Shown here in pieces: positions 43,220 through 51,316 of a stretch of DNA of 64,000 nt (its first letter is position 1; each line of letters opens with the position of its first letter). Position numbers and translations under genes: made by a program. The notes under the pieces were generated by a model, which saw only the letters and a list, made by a program, of their open reading frames with translations, was not told the DNA's origin and did no database searches. Origin of the DNA: Mesorhizobium sp. (GTDB taxonomy: Bacteria > Pseudomonadota > Alphaproteobacteria > Rhizobiales > Rhizobiaceae); contig SUGL01000007.1 in assembly GCA_004963905.1 (NCBI GenBank), forward strand, positions 1 through 64,000, written 5' to 3'.

Positions 43220-43875
43220 TGCAGGCCGATGTCAGGCTTGGGGTCGACGGCGATCCTGTCCAGAAGGTCGTGCTTGGCCTTCTCGATATGCGCCCCCATC
43301 AGAACCGCGGCCGAACCGGCATCCTGACGCTCGATGGCGCGGATGATGTGGCGGTGATCATTGATGACGCCGTGGAAGCGCCCCTCGTCATAGCCATAGC
43401 GCTGCCAGATCGCCGCCACCAGCAGCCAGTTGCGGTCCACCATCGACAGGGCGCCGGGATTGCCGGCGGCCTCATTGATGACGCCGTGGAAGATGTTGTT
43501 GGCGTGGGGAACGGCAAGAAAGTCCTCGCTTGCAACCCGCGCCTCGAGCAATTCCTCGGCCGCCTTCAGGTCGCGCAGATGCTCGGCCGTGCGCCGCTCG
43601 CTGGCGCGCCGCGCCAGCATGGTCTCGATCGCACTGCGAATGTCGAAAAGGTCCACCACGAAGGACAGGTGGACGGTCCTGACGCGGGCGCCGCGATTGG
43701 GCTCCAGCACCACCAGTCCGGTGCCGCTCAGCGCCCGCAAGGCCTCCCGCACCGGCATGTGGCTCACGCCATAGCGGCTGGCCAGCTCGTCGATCCTGAG
43801 CCGCGAGCCGAACGGAATGGCGCCGGAAATGATGTCGTCGCGAAGCAGTTTTTGAACGTCGGGAATCCGCGCCAT
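43216..43875 (-). CDS. GntR-family (FCD-type) transcriptional regulator
   Basis: 219 residues. Winged helix: IISGAIPFGSRLRIDELASRYGVSHMPVREALRALSGTGLVVLEPNRGARV. The FCD ligand-binding domain follows, with the conserved Arg/Asp/His metal residues in VDLFDIRSAIETMLARRAS, NIFHGVINEAAGN and DHRHIIRAI. FCD regulators typically sense sugar acids, carboxylates or amino acids. The divergent promoter contains a perfect palindrome, likely its operator. It controls its own operon and the transporter/lyase operon. Confidence 0.92.
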   Translation of the reverse strand: MARIPDVQKLLRDDIISGAIPFGSRLRIDELASRYGVSHMPVREALRALSGTGLVVLEPNRGARVRTVHLSFVVDLFDIRSAIETMLARRASERRTAEHLRDLKAAEELLEARVASEDFLAVPHANNIFHGVINEAAGNPGALSMVDRNWLLVAAIWQRYGYDEGRFHGVINDHRHIIRAIERQDAGSAAVLMGAHIEKAKHDLLDRIAVDPKPDIGLQ

Positions 43876-43892
43876 ATGTCCCAGCTACCCAG

Positions 43893-43969
43893 ATTTGAGC
43901 AAATATTGCTCGCATGCCCGTTGACAGAAGTCAATTTTGCCCTTGCCAAGGGAATATTTGATCAAATAT
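43893..43969. promoter_or_regulatory. divergent operator region with perfect 16-bp palindrome
   Basis: ATATTTGATCAAATAT at 43954-43969 is a perfect palindrome. A related element ATTTGAGCAAATAT lies at 43893-43906, overlapping the GAGCAA/TTGCTC inverted repeat at 43897-43911. The 140-bp region separates the GntR gene (minus) from the UxaA-type gene (plus). Matching cores upstream of the SDR at 41283 support a shared regulon. Confidence 0.65.
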
Positions 43970-44015
43970 GAGATTTGTACAGAGATCGCCATGCAGCGAC
44001 GGTTCGGAAACGCCA

Positions 44016-45212
44016 ATGCCTCCATCCGCCTCCGAAAAAGGGGAAATCGACCGGCTGCCGTCGTTTCGCGGCTACAAACGGGCTGACGGCAGCGTTGGAA
44101 TCCGCAATCACCTGCTGATCCTGTGCATCAACGGCCTTGCGCTGCGGGTCAGCGAGCGGATCGCGGCAAGCCTGGAGGGCGCGCTGCTGGCGGCGACGAG
44201 CAGCGGCAGAGGCCATATCGAACCGGATCTCGCACTGCACGTTGATCAACTTGTCGGTCTCGGCCGCAATCCCAATGTGGGCGCGGTGCTGGTCGTCGGC
44301 GTCGATGCGGCGACGACCGCAATGATTTCGGCCGGCATCTCAACCGGCGGCAAACCCGTCGCCAGCGTCTCCTTCGCCGAGCAGGAGGAAGACATGCTTT
44401 CGGTCCTGGAACAGGGAATCAGGCGAGGAGCCACGCTGCTGCGCGAAGCCTCTCGCGCCCGTCGCGAGACCTTGCCTGGGACAAAACTGGTCGTCGGCGT
44501 CGAGTGCGGTCATTCCGACGCGACGTCGGGCCTGATCAGCAATCCAGTCGTCGGCGCCGCCGTCGACCTTCTGGTGTCGCAAGGCGCTACCGTCATCGCC
44601 GGCGAGACGGTGGAGTGGCTGGGCGCCGAGCACATACTTGCCGGGCGCGCACGCGACCCGTCGATCGCGCAGGAAATCCTGCAGGCGGTGGAACGCAGGG
44701 AAGGCTTCGCCAGCGCATCGGGCCGCAGCCTGACGGGAAACAATCCGGGCGAGGAAAACATCCGCGGCGGCCTCAGCACGATCGAGGAAAAGTCGCTCGG
44801 GGCCGTGGCGAAGACAGGAAGCTGCCGCATCGACGGGGTTCTGGCCGTCGCCGAGCCGCCCGCCGCCGGGGGGCTCTATCTGATGGACGGCCCCTCCTTC
44901 TCGCCGGAATCGATGACCGGCTTCACCGCCGCCGGCGCTCAAATCATGCTGTTCACCACCGGACCCGGCAACAGCACGGCGAGCGCGCTGGCGCCTACGA
45001 TCAAGATCACCGCCCGGCGGGAGACGGCGCGCCGGCTGCCCGAGCAGATCGATTTCGACGCCAGCACCGTCTCGGAAGGTGCCGAGACAGTGCTGGCCGC
45101 CGCGCGCCGGCTGCTCGCAACCATATTCGACGTCGCCGGCGGCACCCTCACCTTCGGCGAGATATTGCGGGAAGGACTGGAAGTCCCAACTCGGATAAGA
45201 GGCTCGCTTTGA
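44016..45212 (+). CDS. UxaA-family lyase, large (C-terminal-type) subunit
   Basis: 398 residues matching the altronate-dehydratase catalytic domain: FRGYKRADGSVGIRNHLLIL at the start, GRGHIEPDLALHVDQLVGLGRNPNVGAVLVVGVD, KLVVGVECGHSDATSGL (conserved Cys), ENIRGGLSTIEEKSLGAVAK and ITARR near the end. The SAF N-terminal domain found in single-chain UxaA is absent, but encoded separately at 49747-50028. Two-chain members include galactarate-type dehydratases and SuyAB sulfolactate sulfo-lyase. It is first in the long plus-strand operon with the ABC transporter. ATG 44016 was chosen from GGAAA at 44006. Confidence 0.85.
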   Translation: MPPSASEKGEIDRLPSFRGYKRADGSVGIRNHLLILCINGLALRVSERIAASLEGALLAATSSGRGHIEPDLALHVDQLVGLGRNPNVGAVLVVGVDAATTAMISAGISTGGKPVASVSFAEQEEDMLSVLEQGIRRGATLLREASRARRETLPGTKLVVGVECGHSDATSGLISNPVVGAAVDLLVSQGATVIAGETVEWLGAEHILAGRARDPSIAQEILQAVERREGFASASGRSLTGNNPGEENIRGGLSTIEEKSLGAVAKTGSCRIDGVLAVAEPPAAGGLYLMDGPSFSPESMTGFTAAGAQIMLFTTGPGNSTASALAPTIKITARRETARRLPEQIDFDASTVSEGAETVLAAARRLLATIFDVAGGTLTFGEILREGLEVPTRIRGSL

Positions 45213-46012
45213 GCGCGGTATCCTCAACGACTGGCAAGTCCATCGGCCTGGCGCGGCTGCAGGGAACGTTCGTCTACCTGCGCACCATGGCGCTGTTCGT
45301 GCTTACCTGGTATGCCGGATCGCTGCTCGTGCCGTCGAAGCTTTTGCTGCCGTCGCCGCTGGCGGTCGCCGGCGCGCTCCGCGACACGGCGCTCAATGGC
45401 GAGTTGTTCGGCAATGCGCTGATCAGCCTGGCAAGGCTCTCCGCCAGCGTCATCGCCGCGGCGGTGATTGCCGTACCGCTCGGCCTGCTGATGGGCCGCA
45501 GCCGCCTGTGGAACGATCTCTTGGAACTGCCGGTCGAGATGCTGCGGCCGATCGCCGGCATCGCGTGGATACCGCTCGCGCTCTATCCCTTCGGCATCGG
45601 CCATCGCCTGCCGCTGTTCATCATGTTCTACACGGCGTTCTTTCCGCTGCTTGTCGGCACCGCCGCGGGCGCCGCCGCCGTCGACAGGCGCCTCATCGCC
45701 GCCGCGCGCACGATGGGCCTATCAAGGCCGCGGATCATGCGGCGCGTCATCGTGCCGGCGGCGCTGCCGGCGATCCTGGTCTCGGCGCGGCTCGCCGTTG
45801 CGGCGTCCTGGACCGCCGTCGTCGCCGCCGAACTGGTCGGCGCGCCGAACGGGCTGGGCTACGCCATCGAATACTACCGCAGCATGCTGTCGACGCCGAC
45901 CGTGATGGCATTCATCGTCACGATCGGCCTGCTCGGCTTCCTGACCGACAAGGGCCTGCGCCAGCTCTCCCAGGTCCTTACCCCGTGGGCGCAGACGGGG
46001 GCGGCGCAATGA
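45209..46012 (+). CDS. ABC transporter permease, SsuC/TauC-like
   Basis: 267 residues from TTG 45209, overlapping the lyase stop. About six transmembrane helices with the binding-protein-dependent transport signature (EAA loop: AAARTMGLSRPRIMRRVIVPAALPAIL). This is the nitrate/sulfonate/taurine group by sequence style (KLLLPSPLAVAGALRDTALNGELFGNALISLARL). It is paired with a second permease, an ATPase and a solute-binding protein. Confidence 0.88.
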   Translation: MSAVSSTTGKSIGLARLQGTFVYLRTMALFVLTWYAGSLLVPSKLLLPSPLAVAGALRDTALNGELFGNALISLARLSASVIAAAVIAVPLGLLMGRSRLWNDLLELPVEMLRPIAGIAWIPLALYPFGIGHRLPLFIMFYTAFFPLLVGTAAGAAAVDRRLIAAARTMGLSRPRIMRRVIVPAALPAILVSARLAVAASWTAVVAAELVGAPNGLGYAIEYYRSMLSTPTVMAFIVTIGLLGFLTDKGLRQLSQVLTPWAQTGAAQ

Positions 46013-46761
46013 AACGAACAGCACTGCGCCTCATCGTTCCGGTGCTGCTTCTCGTCGGCTGGCAGCTTCTCGCTTCGGGCTCGGCCCAGGCGCCACGTCC
46101 CAGCACCGTGGTCGAAGCCGCGGTCGCCATGCTGCGGGACGGCGACCTGCTCGCCGGCCTCGCCACCAGCCTCGGGCGCGTCTTCGCCGGCTTTGCCATA
46201 GCCGCGTGCCTGGCAATTCCGCTCGGCATCGCCATGGGCAGCATGCCGGCAGTAGAGCGCAATCTCGACCCGCTGGTGGAGACGTTCCGTCCGATCGCGG
46301 CGCTTGCAATACTGCCGCTCGTCATCCTCTGGCTGGGGTCGGGATCGGGCGCTGCCATCGCCATCGTCGCCTATGCCGCCTTCTTCCCGATCCTGATCAA
46401 CACCATCTCGGGCGTGAAACGCATCGAGCCCAGCCTGATGCGCGCCGCGCTGACCATGGGGCTCGCGCCGCTCACGCGCATGCGCGTGGTGCTCTTGCCG
46501 GCCGCCTTGCCGTCGATCCTCGTCGGCATGCGCATCGGCCTCGGCATCGCCTGGACGGCGATCATCGCCGCCGAGCTCGCGGTCGGAGCCAAGTCCGGCA
46601 GCAGCGGCGGCATTGGCCAGATGATGTTCGTCTTCTACGCCTACTCGATCGATTTGAACGGCATGGTCGTCTGCATGATCGCGGTCGGCATCGTCGCTTT
46701 CACCCTCGACCGCGCCCTGCGCTGGGCACTCGCCATCACCGTACCGTGGAGCCGGATATGA
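46009..46761 (+). CDS. ABC transporter permease, SsuC/TauC-like (second)
   Basis: 250 residues; the start overlaps the first permease stop (ATGA). EAA loop: RAALTMGLAPLTRMRVVLLPAALPSILVG. The protein also carries ARRPSTVVEAA-like N-terminus (PRPSTVVEAAVAMLRDGDLLAGLATSLGRVF), typical of sulfonate or nitrate permeases. Two different permease genes, rather than one homodimeric permease, make the transporter heteromeric. Confidence 0.87.
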   Translation: MKRTALRLIVPVLLLVGWQLLASGSAQAPRPSTVVEAAVAMLRDGDLLAGLATSLGRVFAGFAIAACLAIPLGIAMGSMPAVERNLDPLVETFRPIAALAILPLVILWLGSGSGAAIAIVAYAAFFPILINTISGVKRIEPSLMRAALTMGLAPLTRMRVVLLPAALPSILVGMRIGLGIAWTAIIAAELAVGAKSGSSGGIGQMMFVFYAYSIDLNGMVVCMIAVGIVAFTLDRALRWALAITVPWSRI

Positions 46762-47558
46762 GCGCACGGAAGATCCGGCTCGATGCGGTCAGCAAATCCT
46801 TCGGCGGTTCGGTCGTCGCCGTCGAGAAGCTGTCGCTGGACATCAAAGATGGCGAATTCCTCGCCATTGTCGGCCCTTCGGGCTGTGGCAAGACGACGGT
46901 CCTCAACATGCTGGCCGGCCTCGAACCTCCGACCTCCGGCGCGATGACGCTCAATGGCAGGCCGATCGAAGGGCCGGGTGCCGAGCGCGGCGTGATGTTC
47001 CAGGACTACGCGCTGTTTCCCTGGCGCACGGTGCGCGGCAATGTCGAGTTCGGGCTTGTCTATGGACCCGCCGGGAACGGGCTTTCACCGGCTGATCGCG
47101 CCGAGCGCGTCACACGCACCATCGAGATGGTCGGGCTCAAGGGCTCGCAGGACAAATATCCGCACCAGCTTTCCGGCGGCATGCGCCAGCGCGTCGCGCT
47201 GGCGCGGCTGATGGCGAGCGAGCCGGAGATCCTTTTGATGGACGAGCCTCTGGCCGCGCTCGACGCGCAGACCCGGGTGATCCTGCAGGACGAATTGCTG
47301 CGGATCTGGGGGCAGGACCGCCCAGCCTCGGAAAGGCGCACGGTCGTCTTCATAACCCACGCCATCGACGAGGCCGTGTTCCTGGCCGACCGCGTCGCGG
47401 TGCTGAGCAGCCATCCGGGCCGCCTTAAACAGATCGTCGACATTGACCTGCCGAGACCGCGCGGCGACGCGACCCGCCGCTCCGGCGATTTCGGCAGGCT
47501 CAGCCAGTCGATCTGGGAGCTGATCCGCGAGGAAGCCTACCGCGCAACGATGAACTGA
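46758..47558 (+). CDS. ABC transporter ATP-binding protein, SsuB/TauB-like
   Basis: 266 residues. Walker A GPSGCGKTT at about residue 40, Q-loop MFQDYALFPW, signature LSGGMRQRVALAR, Walker B ILLMDEPLAALD, H-loop ITHAIDEA. The P-R-G motif RPRGD near the end is typical of SsuB/TauB. The ATG overlaps the second permease stop. Frame extensions upstream are shadow. Confidence 0.95.
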   Translation: MSARKIRLDAVSKSFGGSVVAVEKLSLDIKDGEFLAIVGPSGCGKTTVLNMLAGLEPPTSGAMTLNGRPIEGPGAERGVMFQDYALFPWRTVRGNVEFGLVYGPAGNGLSPADRAERVTRTIEMVGLKGSQDKYPHQLSGGMRQRVALARLMASEPEILLMDEPLAALDAQTRVILQDELLRIWGQDRPASERRTVVFITHAIDEAVFLADRVAVLSSHPGRLKQIVDIDLPRPRGDATRRSGDFGRLSQSIWELIREEAYRATMN

Positions 47559-47580
47559 CACGACAGGACGGAGGAATGTC

Positions 47581-48813
47581 ATGACAAGAATTACGCAGAG
47601 CATCTTCACCCGGCGCATGTTCCTGGCAGGTGCTGCCGCAGGCGCGCTCGCCATGCCCGCGATCGTGCGGGCACAAGACCGCAAGACGGCGAAAGTGTCG
47701 ATCGGCCGCCAGCCTTACGCGGCCGGCAATTCGCCGCTCACCCAGCGCATGATCAACGAGAAGATGCTGGAGAAGGCAGCAGGCGAGCTCGGCTATGACC
47801 TGACGGTCGACTGGCGCGACTATCCCTCGGCACTGCCCATGGTCGAGGCCTTCGTCTCAGGCGATCTCGACATCGGCATGTGGGGCAATACGCCGATCGT
47901 GCGCCTGCTGTCGCAGGCGCAGCCGATCAACATCCTGACCGTGGGCGAAGGCCACATGCGCATGGTGCTGGCGACCCGCAAGGGCTCGCCGATCAAGACC
48001 ATCGCGGACCTGAAGGGCAAGACGGTCGGCGCGCTGGTCGGCGGCGACCCTTACAACGCGCTCTCGCAGATGCTGCTGCAGGAGCTGGGCGACGCCGATC
48101 CGCGCGCCTTCAACATCAACATCGTCAACACGCCGACCCAGGCGGTGGCGGCATCGCTTCCGGAAGGCATGGACGCGTCGGTCGTGATCTATCCGGCGTT
48201 CCTGAAGGCCAATGCCGAGACCGGGCTGACAGGCATCATGAATTCGTTCGGCTACACCGAGGCCGGCTACAGCGGACCGGCAGGCGAGGGCGAGGGGCAC
48301 ATGCTGCCGGGCGTCAAGAAGTCGAAATTCTACCCGGACGGCTACTATCTGCACCGCTCGTTCTGGATCTGCAGCGATCGCATCGTCGGCGACGATGCCG
48401 CGATCGGGCAAGCCTTCCTGATCGCCGCGCAGCGCGCGCTGGCCGAGCTGCAGAAAGTCGATCCGAAGGAGATTTCGCAATCGGTCAACAAATATTGGGG
48501 GCTCGATCCCGCGCTTGGCGCGAAGGTCATCGGCGACGAGGTACTTTTCCAACGCGGCTGGATCTGGCCGACCGAGGGCGACGCAGCTGCGGTCAGCCAG
48601 ATTTCCCGGTTCATGGTCGCCGGCAAGATGATCCCCGAGGCGCTGAGCTGGGACCAGGTCAAGGCGGCCTTCGGCAAGGCGGCTCCGCTGCTGCAGAAGG
48701 CCTATGAAGGCACGGGCAAGGTGCCCGACGAAAACGGCTTCACCGACAAGAACGCCAAGGACCTGCGCGGCCTGCCGGCCTGGCAGCTCGACCGGTGGAA
48801 AGCGCCTTCCTGA
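47581..48813 (+). CDS. ABC transporter substrate-binding protein, SsuA/TauA-like
   Basis: 410 residues with a Tat-type signal (TRRMFLAGAAAGALAMPAIVRAQ). Mature portion: TAKVSIGRQPYAAGNSPLTQRMINEKMLEKAAGELGYDLTVDWRDYPSALPMVEAFVSGDLDIGMWGNTPIVRLL, the Tau/Ssu/Nrt binding fold. It is 50-80 residues longer than typical SsuA. The N-terminal HRSFW and C-terminal WDQVKAAFGKA may shape a larger pocket. It decides the imported compound, which is unknown. Confidence 0.87.
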   Translation: MTRITQSIFTRRMFLAGAAAGALAMPAIVRAQDRKTAKVSIGRQPYAAGNSPLTQRMINEKMLEKAAGELGYDLTVDWRDYPSALPMVEAFVSGDLDIGMWGNTPIVRLLSQAQPINILTVGEGHMRMVLATRKGSPIKTIADLKGKTVGALVGGDPYNALSQMLLQELGDADPRAFNINIVNTPTQAVAASLPEGMDASVVIYPAFLKANAETGLTGIMNSFGYTEAGYSGPAGEGEGHMLPGVKKSKFYPDGYYLHRSFWICSDRIVGDDAAIGQAFLIAAQRALAELQKVDPKEISQSVNKYWGLDPALGAKVIGDEVLFQRGWIWPTEGDAAAVSQISRFMVAGKMIPEALSWDQVKAAFGKAAPLLQKAYEGTGKVPDENGFTDKNAKDLRGLPAWQLDRWKAPS

Positions 48814-48850
48814 GGCGCATTGCCCTAAACTTTTGCGAAAGGAAGCATTG

Positions 48851-49750
48851 ATGACCGAGGTAGGTTTTGTCGGGCTTGGAACCATGGGCGCTCCGATGGC
48901 CCGCAATGTGCTCAAGGCGGGATTTGGCCTGACCGTCTTCGATCTCAATCCCGCATCGGTGGCAAAGCTCGTCGACGCGGGCGCTCGCGCGGCGGCCTCG
49001 CCGCGCGAGGTGGCCGAGCGCTCGAACGTCGTCATCACCATGCTGCCGGATGCGCCTGACGTGGAGAAAGCCGTGCTCGGCGAGGACGGCATCGGCCGTG
49101 GGCTGAAATCCGGCAGCCTCTATATCGATATGAGCACGATCGATCCGCAGACCACGCAACGGGTTGGCGCGTGGCTCGCCGCGCGCGGCGTCGACATGAT
49201 CGACAGCCCGGTGGGCAAGACGGTCGAACACGCCATTGCCGGCACATCGACACTGATGATCGGCGGCGATGCCGCGGTGCTGGAGCGCGCCCGCCCCATC
49301 CTGTCGGCGATGGGTACGGATCTCATCCGTTGCGGCGCACTCGGCATGGGGCAGGCCATGAAGCTCACCAACAATCTCCTGGCCAGCGTGCTGATCACCG
49401 CGAGCTCGGAGGCGCTGGTCGCCGGCGCCAAGGCCGGGCTGACGCTCGACACCATGATCAACGTGCTGAAGACGACGATGGCCTGGAACCAGCAGCTTGC
49501 GGTGGCCATGCACAATCGCGCGCTCAAGGGCGACTTCGAGCCGGGCTTCATGGTCAAGCTGGCGCACAAGGACTGCCGTCTCGCTTTGGCGATGAACGAG
49601 GCGCTCGGTCTGGAGGCGCCGGTCGGCGCCGCAACGCTTGCCGTGCTCGCCGAGACGATGGACGCCGGCATGGCCGGCAAGGATGTCGGCGCGGTGCTGA
49701 AGCTCAGGGAAGATGCGGCCGGCGTCCGGGTCCGGCTGGCAAGCACATGA
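48851..49750 (+). CDS. beta-hydroxyacid dehydrogenase (HIBADH/GarR family), YihU-like
   Basis: 299 residues. Rossmann VGFVGLGTMGAPMARNVLKAG; substrate-binding DSPVGKTVEHAIAGTSTLMIGG, catalytic Lys in MGQAMKLTNNLLAS, and GFMVKLAHKDCRLALAMNEALGLEAPVGAA. The PVG-K/R-T form instead of PVSGG resembles E. coli YihU (sulfolactaldehyde reductase; from memory) more than tartronate-semialdehyde reductase. It acts on a 3-hydroxy acid or aldehyde acid. It is in the UxaA/ABC operon. Confidence 0.87.
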   Translation: MTEVGFVGLGTMGAPMARNVLKAGFGLTVFDLNPASVAKLVDAGARAAASPREVAERSNVVITMLPDAPDVEKAVLGEDGIGRGLKSGSLYIDMSTIDPQTTQRVGAWLAARGVDMIDSPVGKTVEHAIAGTSTLMIGGDAAVLERARPILSAMGTDLIRCGALGMGQAMKLTNNLLASVLITASSEALVAGAKAGLTLDTMINVLKTTMAWNQQLAVAMHNRALKGDFEPGFMVKLAHKDCRLALAMNEALGLEAPVGAATLAVLAETMDAGMAGKDVGAVLKLREDAAGVRVRLAST

Positions 49751-50028
49751 CCGCCTCGGGAGCCATCGTGCTGCATGCCGACGACGATGTCGCGGTGCTG
49801 GTCGGGCCGGTCGAGGCAGGAGCAAGCGTCACGACGCGCGGCGCCCGCGAAGGGCTCGTCCTCAGGGCCGGCGCATCGCTCGACGCAGGCCACAAGCTGG
49901 CCCTGCGCGATCTGCCGGCCGGCGCCAAGGTGCGCAAATATGGCGAGGTCATCGGCCGGCTCACGGCGCCCGTCGCCGCAGGCGAGCATATCCATGTGCA
50001 TAATCTGGAAAGCCTGCGCGGCCTCTGA
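49747..50028 (+). CDS. UxaA-family lyase small subunit (SAF domain)
   Basis: 93 residues, a stand-alone SAF domain: AIVLHADDDVAVLVGPVEAG, then GHKLALRDLPAGAKVRKYGEVIGRLTAPVAAGEHIHVHNLESL, the N-terminal UxaA domain. ATG overlaps the previous stop. It is the partner of the large subunit at 44016, so the enzyme's two chains flank the transporter genes in one operon. Confidence 0.88.
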   Translation: MTASGAIVLHADDDVAVLVGPVEAGASVTTRGAREGLVLRAGASLDAGHKLALRDLPAGAKVRKYGEVIGRLTAPVAAGEHIHVHNLESLRGL

Positions 50029-50072
50029 GCCAAGAAGCCCGATCGCCCCTTGGCCTGAAAGGGATGAAACTC

Positions 50073-51128
50073 TCAGTCCTCCAGCGTGCCGGAGCGCGCG
50101 TCGGCGCTCTTCCTGTCGCCGGCGAGCTTCAAAAGGTCCTCGCCGGCGCGGATGATGCGGCGCGAACGCCTGGTCAGGATGAAGCCCGATTGCGGCGCGA
50201 ACACTTCGGTGCGGCCGCCGACTTCGCCAGGCGCATGGACGATCGTCGCCAGCCTGTCGCCTTTCTTGACGCGGTCGCCGGGCTTGACGTCGTAAAGGAT
50301 GGCGCCGGCCTTGGGCGAGGGCATCATGTCGATGTTTTCCAACGGCACGACGGCGCCGCTGAAACTGCTCGCCTTCGGAACGGAAGGATCCTGAACGACG
50401 CCGCGCGTCACCAGCAGGCGGTAGAGGCCTGCGGCATCCGACCCGGCCAAGGCGGCGTCGACGTCCAGCATGCCGCGATATTCGACCGTGGTGACGACGC
50501 GACGGTCGAAACGCGCGACGCTCGGCGGCACGTTCTGGTAGGGCATGATCGAGGCGCCCTCGAAGGTGCCGCTGCTGTCCTCGCTCCACAGCACGACGGC
50601 GTCGGCGCCCATGGCCGCCGCGCAGTCGGCCATATGTGGCCACAGGCTGGTGTGGACGTAGAGATAGGTAAGGCCCTCGTCGTCGCAGTGGAGATCGAGC
50701 ACGATGTCGTTGCCGAGCGAGAGCTCGACGAGCCGGTTCTTCAGCCGGCGGTCGGCGCCGCCGAGGCTGACGTCCGGCAAGAGCTTGGCATCGGGTGCTG
50801 CAAGCACTGGAAAAGAACGGTTGAAGTTGGTGCGGGTGCCGAGATTGAAGCGGCCCTGATGCTCGCCGAAATGATACTGGGCGCGGCCGATCGGATTGGC
50901 CCACGGCACCACGGTGACGGCGCCCCTGATGCGGCCTTCCGCTTCCGCCTTCGCAAGCATCGGCATCAGCGCGTCGATGGCGACGACGCCCGGCAATTCG
51001 CCGGCATGGAGCGCCGCCTGCAGATAGGCCGAGGGTGCCGCCTTGTCCGTGCCGTCGAGGCGGAAAGCCGGGAATTCGTATGCGACGCCTTCGCTGTCGC
51101 CGGCGATGCGCTCGATCGTCTTTTGCAT
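50073..51128 (-). CDS. succinylglutamate desuccinylase/aspartoacylase-family zinc deacylase
   Basis: 351 residues, M14-type AstE/AspA fold: LHAGELPGVVAI (His and Glu of the zinc HxxE motif), IVLDLHCDDEG (third ligand) and the C-terminal beta domain (EVFAPQSGFILTRRSRRIIRAGEDLLKL). It removes an acyl group from an N-acyl amino acid or related amide. It converges on the UxaA operon (45-bp gap), not clearly linked to it, though an acylated substrate cannot be excluded. Confidence 0.85.
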   Translation of the reverse strand: MQKTIERIAGDSEGVAYEFPAFRLDGTDKAAPSAYLQAALHAGELPGVVAIDALMPMLAKAEAEGRIRGAVTVVPWANPIGRAQYHFGEHQGRFNLGTRTNFNRSFPVLAAPDAKLLPDVSLGGADRRLKNRLVELSLGNDIVLDLHCDDEGLTYLYVHTSLWPHMADCAAAMGADAVVLWSEDSSGTFEGASIMPYQNVPPSVARFDRRVVTTVEYRGMLDVDAALAGSDAAGLYRLLVTRGVVQDPSVPKASSFSGAVVPLENIDMMPSPKAGAILYDVKPGDRVKKGDRLATIVHAPGEVGGRTEVFAPQSGFILTRRSRRIIRAGEDLLKLAGDRKSADARSGTLED

Positions 51129-51217
51129 GGGGCCTTCCTCCGGTGAGGAGGCCAGACATGCCTGTTTGCGGCTCGGCTGTCGAGTGGTCCAGCCGGGATC
51201 GGCTGTCGGCGCAGGGC

Positions 51218-51263
51218 GGCTACGGCGAAGACGCCGAGCTGGCTACGGCGAAGACGCCGAGCC
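51218..51263. repeat. tandem 23-bp palindromic repeat, the module found inside family A
   Basis: Two near-identical copies, 51218-51240 and 51241-51263, GGCTACGGCGAAGACGCCG plus AGC(T/C), differing in the final base. Each is a hairpin. The same module is embedded in the loops of repeat A copies 1 and 4. Confidence 0.85.
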
Positions 51264-51316
51264 TTATTCGGCGGGCTGTGCCCGCGGCACGGCGGTCAGC
51301 TGCGTGCGAATTGCCT

